Shown: piece by piece, positions 18,114 through 28,200 of the stretch
Layout of the letters: each line of letters begins with the position of its first letter
Numbering within the stretch: the first letter of the stretch is position 1
Assembly (NCBI RefSeq): GCF_014695975.1
Contig: NZ_JACJPI010000014.1
Coordinates: forward strand, 1-64,000
Length of the DNA stretch: 64,000 bases
Direction of reading: 5' to 3'
Origin: Leptolyngbya sp. FACHB-321
Lineage (GTDB): Bacteria > Cyanobacteriota > Cyanobacteriia > Leptolyngbyales > Leptolyngbyaceae
Program-made: the position numbers and the translations under genes
The notes under the pieces: generated by a model
Databases searched by the model: none
Seen by the model: only the letters and a program-made list of their open reading frames with translations
Told to the model about the DNA's origin: nothing

Positions 18114-20906
18114 ATGCAACCTTCGCCCCAACGGATCAAAGCAAGCAAACGTAATGTGCGATTGCGTTTCCTTTTGCCTCTCGCCCTTTGCTTTTTGCCT
18201 GTTACTGTTTGCCTGCCTCCCCACGCCCCACCTCCCGCTGTCGCTCAGACGATCGATGCTCGGAAAGCTGAAGCCAATCGCCTCTCGAAACAAGGTCAGC
18301 AATTATTGGATGCAGGTCGTGTAAAGGAGGCGATCGCTGCGTTTGAAGCTGCCTTGAAACTGTATCAATCAATCGACGATCGCGCACAGGAAGGGGCAGT
18401 GCTTGTCATTCTTGGGTACGCATATGACAGTTTAGAGCAATTCGCCAAAGCATTAGGGTCTTACCAACAAGCCGCAGAGGTCTTCCGACAAGTTGACGAT
18501 CGCAAGGCAGAAGGTATGGCTCTGACTTTTGCGGGTCGGGCTTATGCTGACTTGGGGCAACTTGCTAAAGCGCTAGAAACGGCTCAAGCTGCGTTAGTGA
18601 TTACCCGACAAACTGGCGATCGAATGCTTGAAGCAACGAATCTCAGCAACATTGGAGGAATTTACACTCGCTGGGGACAGTATGCGAAGGCGGCAGAGTT
18701 TTTGGAAGCCTCATTGAAAGTGGCTCGACAAATCGATCCGAATGCGGGAGGAGTAATTCTGCTGAATCTGGGGAGTGTCTACGAGAATTTAGGTCAATAT
18801 CCCAAAGCATTAGAGTTCTATCAACAAGCATTAGAGGGTTTTCAGCGCATCGACGCTCCTGTACAAGCAGGAATGTCGCTAACTCTGATGGGTCTGATTT
18901 ATACAAAACAATCTCAATACGCTAAGGCAATAACCACGCATCAACAAGCCTTACAGATAATTCAACAAAGCGGTTATCGCACTGGAGAAGGAGCGATTCT
19001 CAGTAATATTGGCGATGTTTACCAGGAATTAGGACAATCCACCAGGGCACTGGAGTTTTATGAACGATCGCTGAGGATTGCACAGCAGATTAGCAATCGT
19101 GAGGGCGAGAGTATGACCCTTAATAATATGGGTAATGCTTACATGAGTCTAGGACAACGAGATAAAGCATTGACCGTGTTTGAACAAGCCCTGAAGATTC
19201 TTCAGCAGAGTAGCAATTTGGCAGGTGAAAGTAGAACGCTTATCAATATTGGCACGATTTCCTATGAGTTAGAACAACATACCAATGCCATGAAGCATTT
19301 TCAATCCGCTTTGAAAATCGCTCAGCAGATTGGTAATCGCGAAAGCGAAAAGGTCGCACTTGCTAACGTGGGTATGGTTTACAACAAACTAAGGCAATAC
19401 AGTCAGGCACAGGAATCTTTTCAGCAAGCATTAAAGATTGCCCAACAAACTGACGATCGCTTGACTAAGAGTCTAATTCTCACAGGACTGGGGCAATCGC
19501 TTGCTTACTCTGGCAGCATCAATGCTGCAGAAAAAGCGTTGTATGAAGCGATCGAGATTGTCGAATCCCTGCGGGGGGGGCTAAAAGATCGAGACAAAGT
19601 TTTCCTGGCAAATCGGCTCGTCAATCCTTACCTTTGGTTGCAACTCACACTGGTTGTTCAAAACAAAACCACGGCAGCGCTCGAAGTTGCCGAGCGCGGT
19701 CGTACCCGCGCTTTTGTCGAGTTACTGGCAACGCGATTAGCAGGGGATTCCATGCCACCTCAAACCCTTCAGCGCCTGGGTCAACCGCTCTCGCTCCCTC
19801 AAATCCAACAAGTTGCCCGCCAGCAAAACGCTACATTAGTTGAATATTCGGTGGTTGGGGGAGCGTTATATATTTGGGTGATTCGTCCTACCGGACAGAT
19901 CGAGTTCCGCAAAACTCGGTACAAATTCTCAACCACAGAACTGCAAGAGTTAGTGTCCGTCACTCATGATGTTCTACGGCGAGGCGTTCGTCGCTCTGGA
20001 ACAACACCCACTTCAACTTCCCAGCCAACGAATGTTCGCCTCGATCAGTTTGGAGCGTATCAACTCAGAACCTTACATCAAATGCTGATTGAACCGATCG
20101 CTGACTTATTACCCAAGAATCCCAGCGATCGCGTCATCTTCATTCCACAAAACGAACTGTTATTGGTGCCTTTTCCCGCCTTACTGAATGAAAAAGGCAC
20201 TTATCTGATTGAACAGCACACCCTGCTGACAGCACCTTCAATTCAGGTCTTGAGTTTTACTGACCAGAACCAACAACAACTTAACCGTACTCCAAACCGC
20301 ACTGCTTTGGTGGTTGGCAATCCTACACTGCCCAAACTGTCGGAGGGTGGCCTTGTCCCTTTACCCGCAGCCGAACAAGAAGCCCGCACTGTCGCGCAGT
20401 TGCTCAAGACCACACCGCTGATTGGGGCTGCTGCAACTAAAGCAGCAGTACTCAACCAGATGCCGCAAGCACGGTTTATTCATCTCGCAACGCATGGTTT
20501 ATTGACCACCAACAGTGGCAATGCACCGGGCGCGATCGTGCTTGCCCCCAACTCCCCCAACCAGGTTGATGATGGTTTACTCACCCCAACTGAAATCTTG
20601 AATATGAAGCTCAAGGCAGAGCTAGTGGTGTTAAGTGCCTGTGATACTGCCCAAGGTGATGTGACAAGCGATGGCATCGTGGGCTTGTCACGATCGCTGA
20701 TTGCAGCAGGTGTACCGAGTGTGATTGTTTCCCTCTGGGCAGTTCCCGATGCCCCAACAGCAGAGTTGATGCAGACGTTTTACCTGAACTTGCAGAAACA
20801 ACCCGATAAAGCTCAGGCACTCCGACAGGCAATGTTAACCACAATGACATCCCATCCCCAGCCGCGAGATTGGGCAGCATTCACGCTCATTGGAGAAGCA
20901 GAGTAA
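18114..20906 (+). CDS. CHAT (caspase-fold) peptidase with TPR array, copy 2
   Basis: The product is about 930 residues from the ATG at 18114, which aligns with the start and signal peptide of the paralogue at 13959 (LPLALCFLPVTV core, AVAQT site). An in-frame start at 18054 adds 20 residues ahead of that. A TPR array of roughly eleven units is more diverged than in copy 1. The C-terminal CHAT domain keeps His794 in HLATHG and Cys843 in LSACDTAQG. Most of the CHAT domain closely matches copy 1, including the C-terminal DWAAFTLIGEAE. It is probably an exported caspase-like peptidase produced by duplication. Confidence 0.9.
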   Translation: MQPSPQRIKASKRNVRLRFLLPLALCFLPVTVCLPPHAPPPAVAQTIDARKAEANRLSKQGQQLLDAGRVKEAIAAFEAALKLYQSIDDRAQEGAVLVILGYAYDSLEQFAKALGSYQQAAEVFRQVDDRKAEGMALTFAGRAYADLGQLAKALETAQAALVITRQTGDRMLEATNLSNIGGIYTRWGQYAKAAEFLEASLKVARQIDPNAGGVILLNLGSVYENLGQYPKALEFYQQALEGFQRIDAPVQAGMSLTLMGLIYTKQSQYAKAITTHQQALQIIQQSGYRTGEGAILSNIGDVYQELGQSTRALEFYERSLRIAQQISNREGESMTLNNMGNAYMSLGQRDKALTVFEQALKILQQSSNLAGESRTLINIGTISYELEQHTNAMKHFQSALKIAQQIGNRESEKVALANVGMVYNKLRQYSQAQESFQQALKIAQQTDDRLTKSLILTGLGQSLAYSGSINAAEKALYEAIEIVESLRGGLKDRDKVFLANRLVNPYLWLQLTLVVQNKTTAALEVAERGRTRAFVELLATRLAGDSMPPQTLQRLGQPLSLPQIQQVARQQNATLVEYSVVGGALYIWVIRPTGQIEFRKTRYKFSTTELQELVSVTHDVLRRGVRRSGTTPTSTSQPTNVRLDQFGAYQLRTLHQMLIEPIADLLPKNPSDRVIFIPQNELLLVPFPALLNEKGTYLIEQHTLLTAPSIQVLSFTDQNQQQLNRTPNRTALVVGNPTLPKLSEGGLVPLPAAEQEARTVAQLLKTTPLIGAAATKAAVLNQMPQARFIHLATHGLLTTNSGNAPGAIVLAPNSPNQVDDGLLTPTEILNMKLKAELVVLSACDTAQGDVTSDGIVGLSRSLIAAGVPSVIVSLWAVPDAPTAELMQTFYLNLQKQPDKAQALRQAMLTTMTSHPQPRDWAAFTLIGEAE

Positions 20907-21441
20907 CGCTGCTCTGAATAACGATCGCAATTGGGTAGGGTTGTCCGGGCGATGCCATAGGACCAGCCTACGCTGCCATTCCAGCGATCGCAGGTTAACA
21001 TCATTGCCACAACTGCTGATTAATACAAACCTCAGTTCGCTTTTCACTCATGGCAGCACAGCTAGCTACTGAATTTGCGATCAACTGAGACTACAGATAC
21101 TAATGACTCCGGCAGACAATCCTCTAGAAAGTAGTATTAACCCTTCAAGTTGCACTTTCCCGCAAGCATGCTTACGCACTTCCTACCACGCAATTTGTGG
21201 GTAGAACGAATGCTTTCTCAGTCCGCTTTACTTAAGCTTTAAATCAAGAACTCAAAATTCTTACTCACCGCAACCCTTCCTGCATCATTCCTAGTCTGCG
21301 GTTATCTACACTAATTTGCTCTTGTTTCGTCTCCGCGATCTCGATCGTCTCATGACACGTGATCGCTGAGTTGCTTCAGTTAGGCAACCTCATCCCAATT
21401 TTCAAGCTAAACCCTTTTACGCTTACACGGGAGAACCTCTG
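20907..21441. other. Intergenic, upstream of the protease gene
   Basis: I see no gene or repeat in this 535-bp stretch. It probably holds the promoter of the protease/TPR gene at 21442, but I cannot point to definite -10/-35 boxes. Confidence 0.4.
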
Positions 21442-22557
21442 ATGAAATTGGTAGCCAAGACTTTTACAGCGCTCAACACCCTTGCGCTCGCGCTGGTCAC
21501 TCATGCCGCCTTTGCCCTTGATCCGGCAACTCTCTATCAGCGATCTAGTCCTGCGGTGGTTTCGATCGCTGCCCAAAACGGCAAAGCGTTTAATTATGGC
21601 AGTGGATTTATTGCCGATTCTAAAGGCTTCATTCTGACCAATCACCACGTGGTCGGCAAGAACAAACAAGTGGCGGTTAAGTTAACCGACGGCTCCATCT
21701 ACTCAGGCATCGTAGTGTCTCGCAATGCTCAAGTTGACTTAGCCCTCGTTCAGATCCGCCCTAAAAAGCCGCTGCCAAGTTTGAGAATGCAAACAGTGCC
21801 TCCCAGAATTGGGCAAAAAGCCTATGCGATCGGTGATCCAAAGGGTTTAGAGAGAAGCCTCAGTGATGGCATCATCAGCCGCATCGACAGCAGTGGTTTG
21901 ATTCAATTTACCGCGACCGCTAGCTTTGGAAGCTCTGGTGGACCATTGTTGGATGAGGATGGTCAGGTGATTGGGATTGTTAGAAGCGGCAATCCGGGCA
22001 CCAATCTCAACTTTGCCATTCCTGCTGCCGCAGCAATCAACAATTTGCCAGGACAGCGAAGCATTGTAGTTCAACAAATTGGCAATTATACCCTGGCAAG
22101 TAGTCTTCAGATTAGACAAGGTAACTATCAGAAGGGGTTAAAGATATTGGACGAAGGGATTCGCCGCTATCCCAATAATGCAACGCTGTATTTGAATCGA
22201 GGTGCTGCTAAAAGCGCTCTACGCGATTACCAGGGCGCGAAAAGTGACTATTCACGTTCCATTCAGCTGCAACCGACCTCACTCGCTTATAGTAATCGAG
22301 CTAAGGTTTATACCGCTTTAAAGCAGCAGCAGCAAGCCCTTGAAGATTTCACTGAAGCCATCAGACTCAATCAGGGTTGGGGCGGCAGCAATCTTGGCGC
22401 GGCGTTCTACAGCCGCGGTGAACTTCAGGTCAAACTCGGTAACACCAAGTCTGCCCTCTCAGATTTCAAACAAGCCGCCAAGTTTTATCAACAGATTGGC
22501 AATGCAGACCGTTATCGCGCTGCCCTTGATCAGCTCACGTTGATCAGCGCTCAGTAG
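21442..22557 (+). CDS. Trypsin-like (S1C) serine protease with TPRs
   Basis: The 371-residue protein has a signal peptide (LNTLALALVTHAAFA) and a DegP/HtrA-like chymotrypsin fold. All three catalytic residues are visible: His69 in TNHHVV, Asp99 in QVDLALV and Ser165 in FGSSGGP. There is no PDZ domain. After about residue 215 it carries four TPR-like repeats (NATLYLNRGAAKSAL, SLAYSNRAKVYTAL). So it is an exported protease with a protein-interaction tail in place of PDZ domains. The gene lies between the CHAT genes and the type I exporter and on the same strand. It might process or protect cargo of that exporter, which is inference. Confidence 0.9.
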   Translation: MKLVAKTFTALNTLALALVTHAAFALDPATLYQRSSPAVVSIAAQNGKAFNYGSGFIADSKGFILTNHHVVGKNKQVAVKLTDGSIYSGIVVSRNAQVDLALVQIRPKKPLPSLRMQTVPPRIGQKAYAIGDPKGLERSLSDGIISRIDSSGLIQFTATASFGSSGGPLLDEDGQVIGIVRSGNPGTNLNFAIPAAAAINNLPGQRSIVVQQIGNYTLASSLQIRQGNYQKGLKILDEGIRRYPNNATLYLNRGAAKSALRDYQGAKSDYSRSIQLQPTSLAYSNRAKVYTALKQQQQALEDFTEAIRLNQGWGGSNLGAAFYSRGELQVKLGNTKSALSDFKQAAKFYQQIGNADRYRAALDQLTLISAQ

Positions 22558-22682
22558 CGGGCGATCGCCCAGTTGAGATCGCCGGAATTCCTCATCAGAG
22601 TCACTAGCCAAAAATTCAAACTTCTGTAGCCATCTTCAATCCGTCGCAAGCATCCTCGACTATCGCATCACAGGTGAACTAC

Positions 22683-25235
22683 ATGGTTGCCCAAACAGAC
22701 GTTTACACGCTCAATTTACCCTGGGATGAACTCCCGTTGAGTCTGCTTGAAGACGAACAGAAATTACACTTCCGACAACACGCGCAAATCAGCCGTCATA
22801 CGACTGGCGAAGTGCTTTGGTCGAGTCAAACACCCGGTAGCCAACTGCTGCTGCTGGCTGGAAAGGTGCGGCTGGTACAAGCGCAAGGAACCTCCGCCTT
22901 GGAACCGGGAAAATCAGTGTTGCTCAAGCCAGGAGACTGGTTTGGCGATACTTTAACACTGGTCGGAGATTGGAAAGCGAGAGCCGCCAGCCAAGAAGTG
23001 GTCGTTGCGTTTTGGCAGTCGGAGCTCTGGCAAGCAGCCGACTCTCCCAGGCTGCATGATGTTTGGGCAGACCTGCGCTGGCGCTATCAACCGTTCGATC
23101 CACAACTGCCGCATCCAGCAGTGGGCTATCCCTATGTGTTTAGTCTCAGCAGCGCCGCCGCTTGCCTAACGATGACGACGCAACACTTGCAAGCGCCCAT
23201 GTCGCTCAAACAAGTGCAGCGGCAAATTCAGGGACAAACCGCTCAAAATTTGGCGGCAGGGGCTGAAACAATCGGTCTTCAGTTGCATCACATTCAACAA
23301 GTTAGCTGGGCTGGACTCGATCGACTCTCGTTTCCAGCTTTGCTGCACTGGCGGCAAGAACACTGGGTTGTGGTCTATGAGGTAAACGGAAACCGCATGG
23401 TGGTAGCTGACCCGCTCCATCGGCAGCAGCGATGTGAGAGTATGCCGCGTGAGCTGGTCGAAGCGGCTTGGGATGGACAACTGTGGTTGGTAGAACCCAT
23501 ACCTAAAGCGGAAGCGTTTAATCTGCGTTGGTTTATCCCCGCCGTTTGGCGCTACCGCAAACTGCTAGGGGAAGTGCTGTTAGCCTCGCTGGTGCTGCAA
23601 GTGTTGGGGCTAGCCACGCCAATGCTGACCCAGGTCATCATTGACAAGGTGATTGTGCATGAGAGTTTGTCAACGCTGCATGTCGTCGCGATCGCGCTTC
23701 TCGGTGTGGGCATTTTTGAAGCCATTCTGGGTGTGATTCGCCTGTTCGTGTTCACGCATACGGCACGCCGCCTCGATCTCAGTTTGTCGTCGCAACTCTT
23801 TCGCCATTTGCTGGAACTTCCGTTGGCTTACTTTGAAGCGCGAAGGGTCGGGGATACAGTGGCACGGGCACAGGAATTAGAGAATATTCGCCAGTTTCTC
23901 ACGGGAACGGCTTTGACGGTGGTGATTGATGCCGTATTCATGGTGGTTTACTTAGGCTTAATGCTGTTCTACAGCCCCAAATTAACCTTAGTCAGTTTGG
24001 CCGTGATTCCAGCCTTGGTCGGACTGATGTTGTTTACCACGCCCCTGTTGCGAAGCTGGCTGAATGAGTCCTTTAATCGTCATGCGGATAGCCAATCCTT
24101 TTTGGTCGAAACGGTGTCTGGCATTCATGCCATCAAGGCTCATTCGGCACAGTTGGCAACACGCGAACGCTGGGAGGGCTTGTTTGCTCGCTATGTGCGG
24201 ACTAATTTTCGCGCCTCTACCTTGTCTAACGTCGATGGTCATGTCGGCGAGTGGTTGACCAACCTTTCTGAACTGATGATTCTCTGGTTTGGAGCGATGT
24301 TAGTGATTGAACATCATTTAACGATCGGGCAGCTAGTCGCGTTCCAGATGCTATCAGGCAAAGCGATCGCGCCTTTATTACATCTAGCTCAGCTGTGGCA
24401 AAGTTTTCAGCAAGTGTTGTTGTCAGTTGACCGCATTGGTGACATTCTCAATGAAGCGCCGGAAGCAGCGTCAGACACCGGGTTAGTGCTGCCACCTGTC
24501 CGGGGTCAAATTAGCTTCGATAAACTATTTTTCCGCTATCAGCCCGGCCTCGAAGATGTGCTGAAAGGCGTTTCGTTTGATATAGAGCCAGGAATGTTTG
24601 TCGGCATTGTGGGGCGCAGTGGCTCTGGTAAAAGTACCTTGTCGAAGCTAATTCAACGCTTATATCACCCGCGATCGGGGCGAGTCTTACTCGATGGGTT
24701 TGATATTAAAGGTGCGAACTTAGTGTCGTTGCGTCAACAAATTGGCGTGGTGCTACAAGACGATTTCCTTTTTAGCGGTAGCGTCTTCGAGAACATTTCG
24801 TTCAACAATCCTGACATCTCACCCGAGCAAGTGGTTGAGGCGGCAAAGATGGCGGCGGCTCACGACTTTATTTCGGCACTACCACAAGGTTATGAAACCT
24901 CGATCGGCGAACGCGGCACTGGGCTATCGGGTGGACAACGGCAACGCTTAGCCCTGGCACGAGTCTTCCTCTCAACGGCACCGCTTTTGATTCTTGACGA
25001 AGCCACCAGCGCCTTGGATAGCGAAACTGAACGCCAGGTCTTGCAGAATTTGCAGCGAGTTCGCAACGGGCGGACAGTGTTAATGATCACGCACCGCTTT
25101 GCACCGCTCAAACACGCCGACCAGGTTCTCGTACTCGAAAAAGGAGTTCTGATCGAGCAAGGTTCTCACGAAGAACTCTTGCAGCAAAAAGGCGCTTACT
25201 CTGTGCTGCACCAACAGCAGCAAGCAGCCGTTTAA
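22683..25235 (+). CDS. Type I secretion ABC exporter with cNMP-binding-like and C39-like N-terminal domains
   Basis: The protein is about 850 residues. The first 110 resemble a cyclic nucleotide-binding beta-roll (LLAGKVRLVQ, LLKPGDWFGD). Residues about 145-275 resemble a C39 peptidase domain, but the active-site Cys is replaced: SSAAACLTM aligns with the usual DCGAACLAM. The His (HWVVVYEV) and Asp (VVADP) remain. It is therefore a C39-like non-proteolytic docking domain, as in HlyB. Six transmembrane helices follow (about 290-570), then the ATPase: Walker A GRSGSGKS at 644-651, signature LSGGQRQR, Walker B LLILDEATSALD and H-loop ITHR. ATG 22683 has AGGTGA upstream; GTG 22674 is the alternative. 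With the HlyD gene at 29520 it forms an inner-membrane exporter. No TolC-like gene is present here. Confidence 0.92.
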   Translation: MVAQTDVYTLNLPWDELPLSLLEDEQKLHFRQHAQISRHTTGEVLWSSQTPGSQLLLLAGKVRLVQAQGTSALEPGKSVLLKPGDWFGDTLTLVGDWKARAASQEVVVAFWQSELWQAADSPRLHDVWADLRWRYQPFDPQLPHPAVGYPYVFSLSSAAACLTMTTQHLQAPMSLKQVQRQIQGQTAQNLAAGAETIGLQLHHIQQVSWAGLDRLSFPALLHWRQEHWVVVYEVNGNRMVVADPLHRQQRCESMPRELVEAAWDGQLWLVEPIPKAEAFNLRWFIPAVWRYRKLLGEVLLASLVLQVLGLATPMLTQVIIDKVIVHESLSTLHVVAIALLGVGIFEAILGVIRLFVFTHTARRLDLSLSSQLFRHLLELPLAYFEARRVGDTVARAQELENIRQFLTGTALTVVIDAVFMVVYLGLMLFYSPKLTLVSLAVIPALVGLMLFTTPLLRSWLNESFNRHADSQSFLVETVSGIHAIKAHSAQLATRERWEGLFARYVRTNFRASTLSNVDGHVGEWLTNLSELMILWFGAMLVIEHHLTIGQLVAFQMLSGKAIAPLLHLAQLWQSFQQVLLSVDRIGDILNEAPEAASDTGLVLPPVRGQISFDKLFFRYQPGLEDVLKGVSFDIEPGMFVGIVGRSGSGKSTLSKLIQRLYHPRSGRVLLDGFDIKGANLVSLRQQIGVVLQDDFLFSGSVFENISFNNPDISPEQVVEAAKMAAAHDFISALPQGYETSIGERGTGLSGGQRQRLALARVFLSTAPLLILDEATSALDSETERQVLQNLQRVRNGRTVLMITHRFAPLKHADQVLVLEKGVLIEQGSHEELLQQKGAYSVLHQQQQAAV

Positions 25236-25273
25236 TCACCGCTCACAATTCACACAATCATCGGAGAACAATC

Positions 25274-28200
25274 ATGAACCGCGATTCTTACTCTGACCAA
25301 CAAGCTCATGCCAGTTTTCAACCCCGATCGACCCAAGCTGCGATCGACCCAACTCAACTCAGTCAGCCAGTCCATCACAGCAGTTCTACAACCGATTTGG
25401 GTTCTAACTGGCTGAACAAAGCGAGTGGCTGGGTGGCTAACAAGTTTCAGTCGGCACAAGATTTTGTGAATGGTTCGGGAGACGCGATCGCCCCCAATCA
25501 AATCCTTCCCGCTCTTAAAGGAACCGCATCACCCAATCAACCGTTAGTCGGTGTGATTGATTCGGGGTTTGGCGCGAATGAGCATGGTAGCAAAATGGCC
25601 GAAGCCATTCAAAAGGAGAATCCGCAAGCGCAAATTTGGCAGGGGAAGGGGGTCGGCACCGGCAATTGGTCAGAATCGCTCGTTGAATTTGTCGATACCG
25701 CTAAAGCAGGCGGACATTCTCGTGCCGTTGCTAACCTCAGCTTTGATCTAACCGAAGTGCATCCAGACGGCAGTACCTCCAATCGATCGCGACTTACGGC
25801 GGATGAACAATCTGCTTTAGCCTATGCTCATGACAATGATGTGCTGGTTGTTGCATCATCGGGAAATCAAGGTGGTGCTATGTCTGCTTTAGGGCAAGCC
25901 TCTCAACCCTCTGACAATTTGATTGTGGTGGGCGCAGCAAATGGGAGCGATCGCGCTTCCTATTCCAGCTATGGCAATGGCTTAGATCTGGTTGCAGAAG
26001 TGGGTTCTGCGGGAACATCACTCGCCGCCGCAAAAGTGACGGGTGCGATCGCCAGTATCTGGAGCGCCAATCCAGAGTTGAGCAGTCAGCAAGTGAATCA
26101 AATGCTCACTACCACTGCCACCGACTTAAAAGCTCCTGGCAGAGATGCCGAAACAGGTGCGGGATTGCTCAACTCAACAGGCGCGATCAATCTGGCAAAA
26201 CACACCACTCCTGAAGCGATCGTGTTTTCTGGCGCTCAGCTGGTTCAGCCAGTGTCTGAGTCTTTAGGTGGCGCAACCTGGGAAAGTCGAGATGGTTCTG
26301 TGGCAAGTGAACGAACCAATTTCCCGATTGAAGGTGATGGACCACGAAGCCCTGCTCGATCAACTCCTGCACAACGAGCCGTTGCACCTCGCCGACGAGA
26401 CCCTCTCACCTCCCCCCGCCCGGTTCCACCAACCCCTGCACAGCGAGCCGCTGGACAACGAGCTTTTGCACTTCACCGACAAGGGGAACGAACCCCGCTC
26501 CCCCCTCGCCCGGCTCAATCCACACCAACCCCTGCACAACGAGCCGCTGGACAACGAGCCGTTGCACTTCGCCAACAAGGGGGACGAACCCCGCTTCCTC
26601 CCCGTCCTCCGGCTCCACCAACCCCTGCACAACATGCTTTTACACTTCACCGACAAGGGGAACGAGCCCCGCTTCCCCCTCGCCCGGCTCAATCCACACC
26701 AACCCCTGCACAACGAGCTGCTGGACAACGAGCCGTTGGACAACGAGCTAATGAACTTCACCGACGAGGGGAACGAACCCCGCTCCCGCCTCAACCAACC
26801 GCTGCACAACGAGACGTTGCACTTCACCCACGAGAGGAACGAGCACCTCTCAACCCCCCTCGCCCTACTCCACCTGTTCCTGATACCAATGGATATGCAG
26901 TAGTCTCAGAGGTTGGGCATGCCGTTCTAGACGTGGTAGGGTTGACCCCAGTCGGTTTTCTTGCTGATGGACTTAATGCAGTTTGGTACGCCGCAGAAGG
27001 GGATTACGAAAATGCTGCTGTATCCGCATTGGGGGTTCTTCCCGGAGGTGAGTTTGCAACGGGTGCGAGGCTGGGTAGACGGGCTTCTGAGCTGGCTAAC
27101 CGGGCTTCTGAAGTGTATGGTGCGGTAGAAGAAACCAGAGGGATTGTAGAAGGAGTGTCTGAGGTTGCCAACGGCAACTTTAACTCTGGTGACGCTGCGT
27201 TTACACTAGCTGAAACGGTTTTCTCCAGCCGTGGAAGAAGAGATCGCCCGACTGGTCCTTCAGCAGGAAATGACCGCAATGGAGAACTCAATGTCGGTGT
27301 CGCAGGTAATCCACCACCTCAGAACCCTCCCAGGAATAGTGGTTCTCCCTCACGGTCTGGCTCAGAACTGGATGCTCGTGGAAGACGCGACGATCGCGGT
27401 CGTTCAGAAGGAAATATCCGCGATCGCCAACCCATTGTGGTTGGAGGACGGAGAGGTGATCAATCCCGCCCATCTACTGCTGTAGCAACATCGAGTGGCA
27501 CCACGCGCGATCGGAACTCTCGTCGCGAGATCGTTACTGTTGGAGCACGCGATCGTACTCGCCCCTCCACTGATCGTTCAACAGCAGGCAACCGCGATCG
27601 CCAACCCGTTGCGGTTGGAGGAGGCAATGGTAGGACTCGTCCTTCTAGCCCATCTACCACCGGAACAACACCGGGTGTCACTACGCACGATCGGAACTCT
27701 CGTGCTGACTCAGCCCCTGCACCTCGGTCAGGCGGTTCTGGCAATAGCAACCAACCCCCTCGGAAACCCCCTACTGGCGGTGGTGGTCGCCCTACTGGCG
27801 GATACGATGACTCTGATAACAATGGATTACCAGCAGGGAACAGTGGTAATTCCGGCAACAGTAGATCGTCCCCCAACCAACCTAGACGTGCTGACTCAGC
27901 ACCTACGCCTCAGTCAGGTGGTTCTGGCAACCCATCCCCTCAAACCTCACCCGCTGGCGGGGGCGGATTTCCTTCACTCTCTGGCTCCAAACCAAACGAT
28001 CCAAATACGAACAGACCTTTGGGGCAACCAAGCAACTTTGATGAAATTGAAAACTCGCCTTATCATCCATCTAACGAACTTGAGTCAGATGCTGCCGAAA
28101 GAGCTAAGACTGCTCGCGACGGTTTGGAGAAAACCAAAAAAACCCTTGCCAAAGCTGAAGACAATGAAGAAATCTTGAGTGGTTGGGCAAAAGATCCACG

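Noticed and set aside
26360-26827. 155-residue antisense frame in the toxin linker
   Set aside because: It mirrors the GC-rich repeats on the other strand, has biased Ser/Gly/Arg composition and no independent support.
26268-26903. 211-residue plus-strand frame within the toxin gene
   Set aside because: It overlaps the main frame and is open only because the DNA repeats. It has no ribosome binding site and no recognisable domain.
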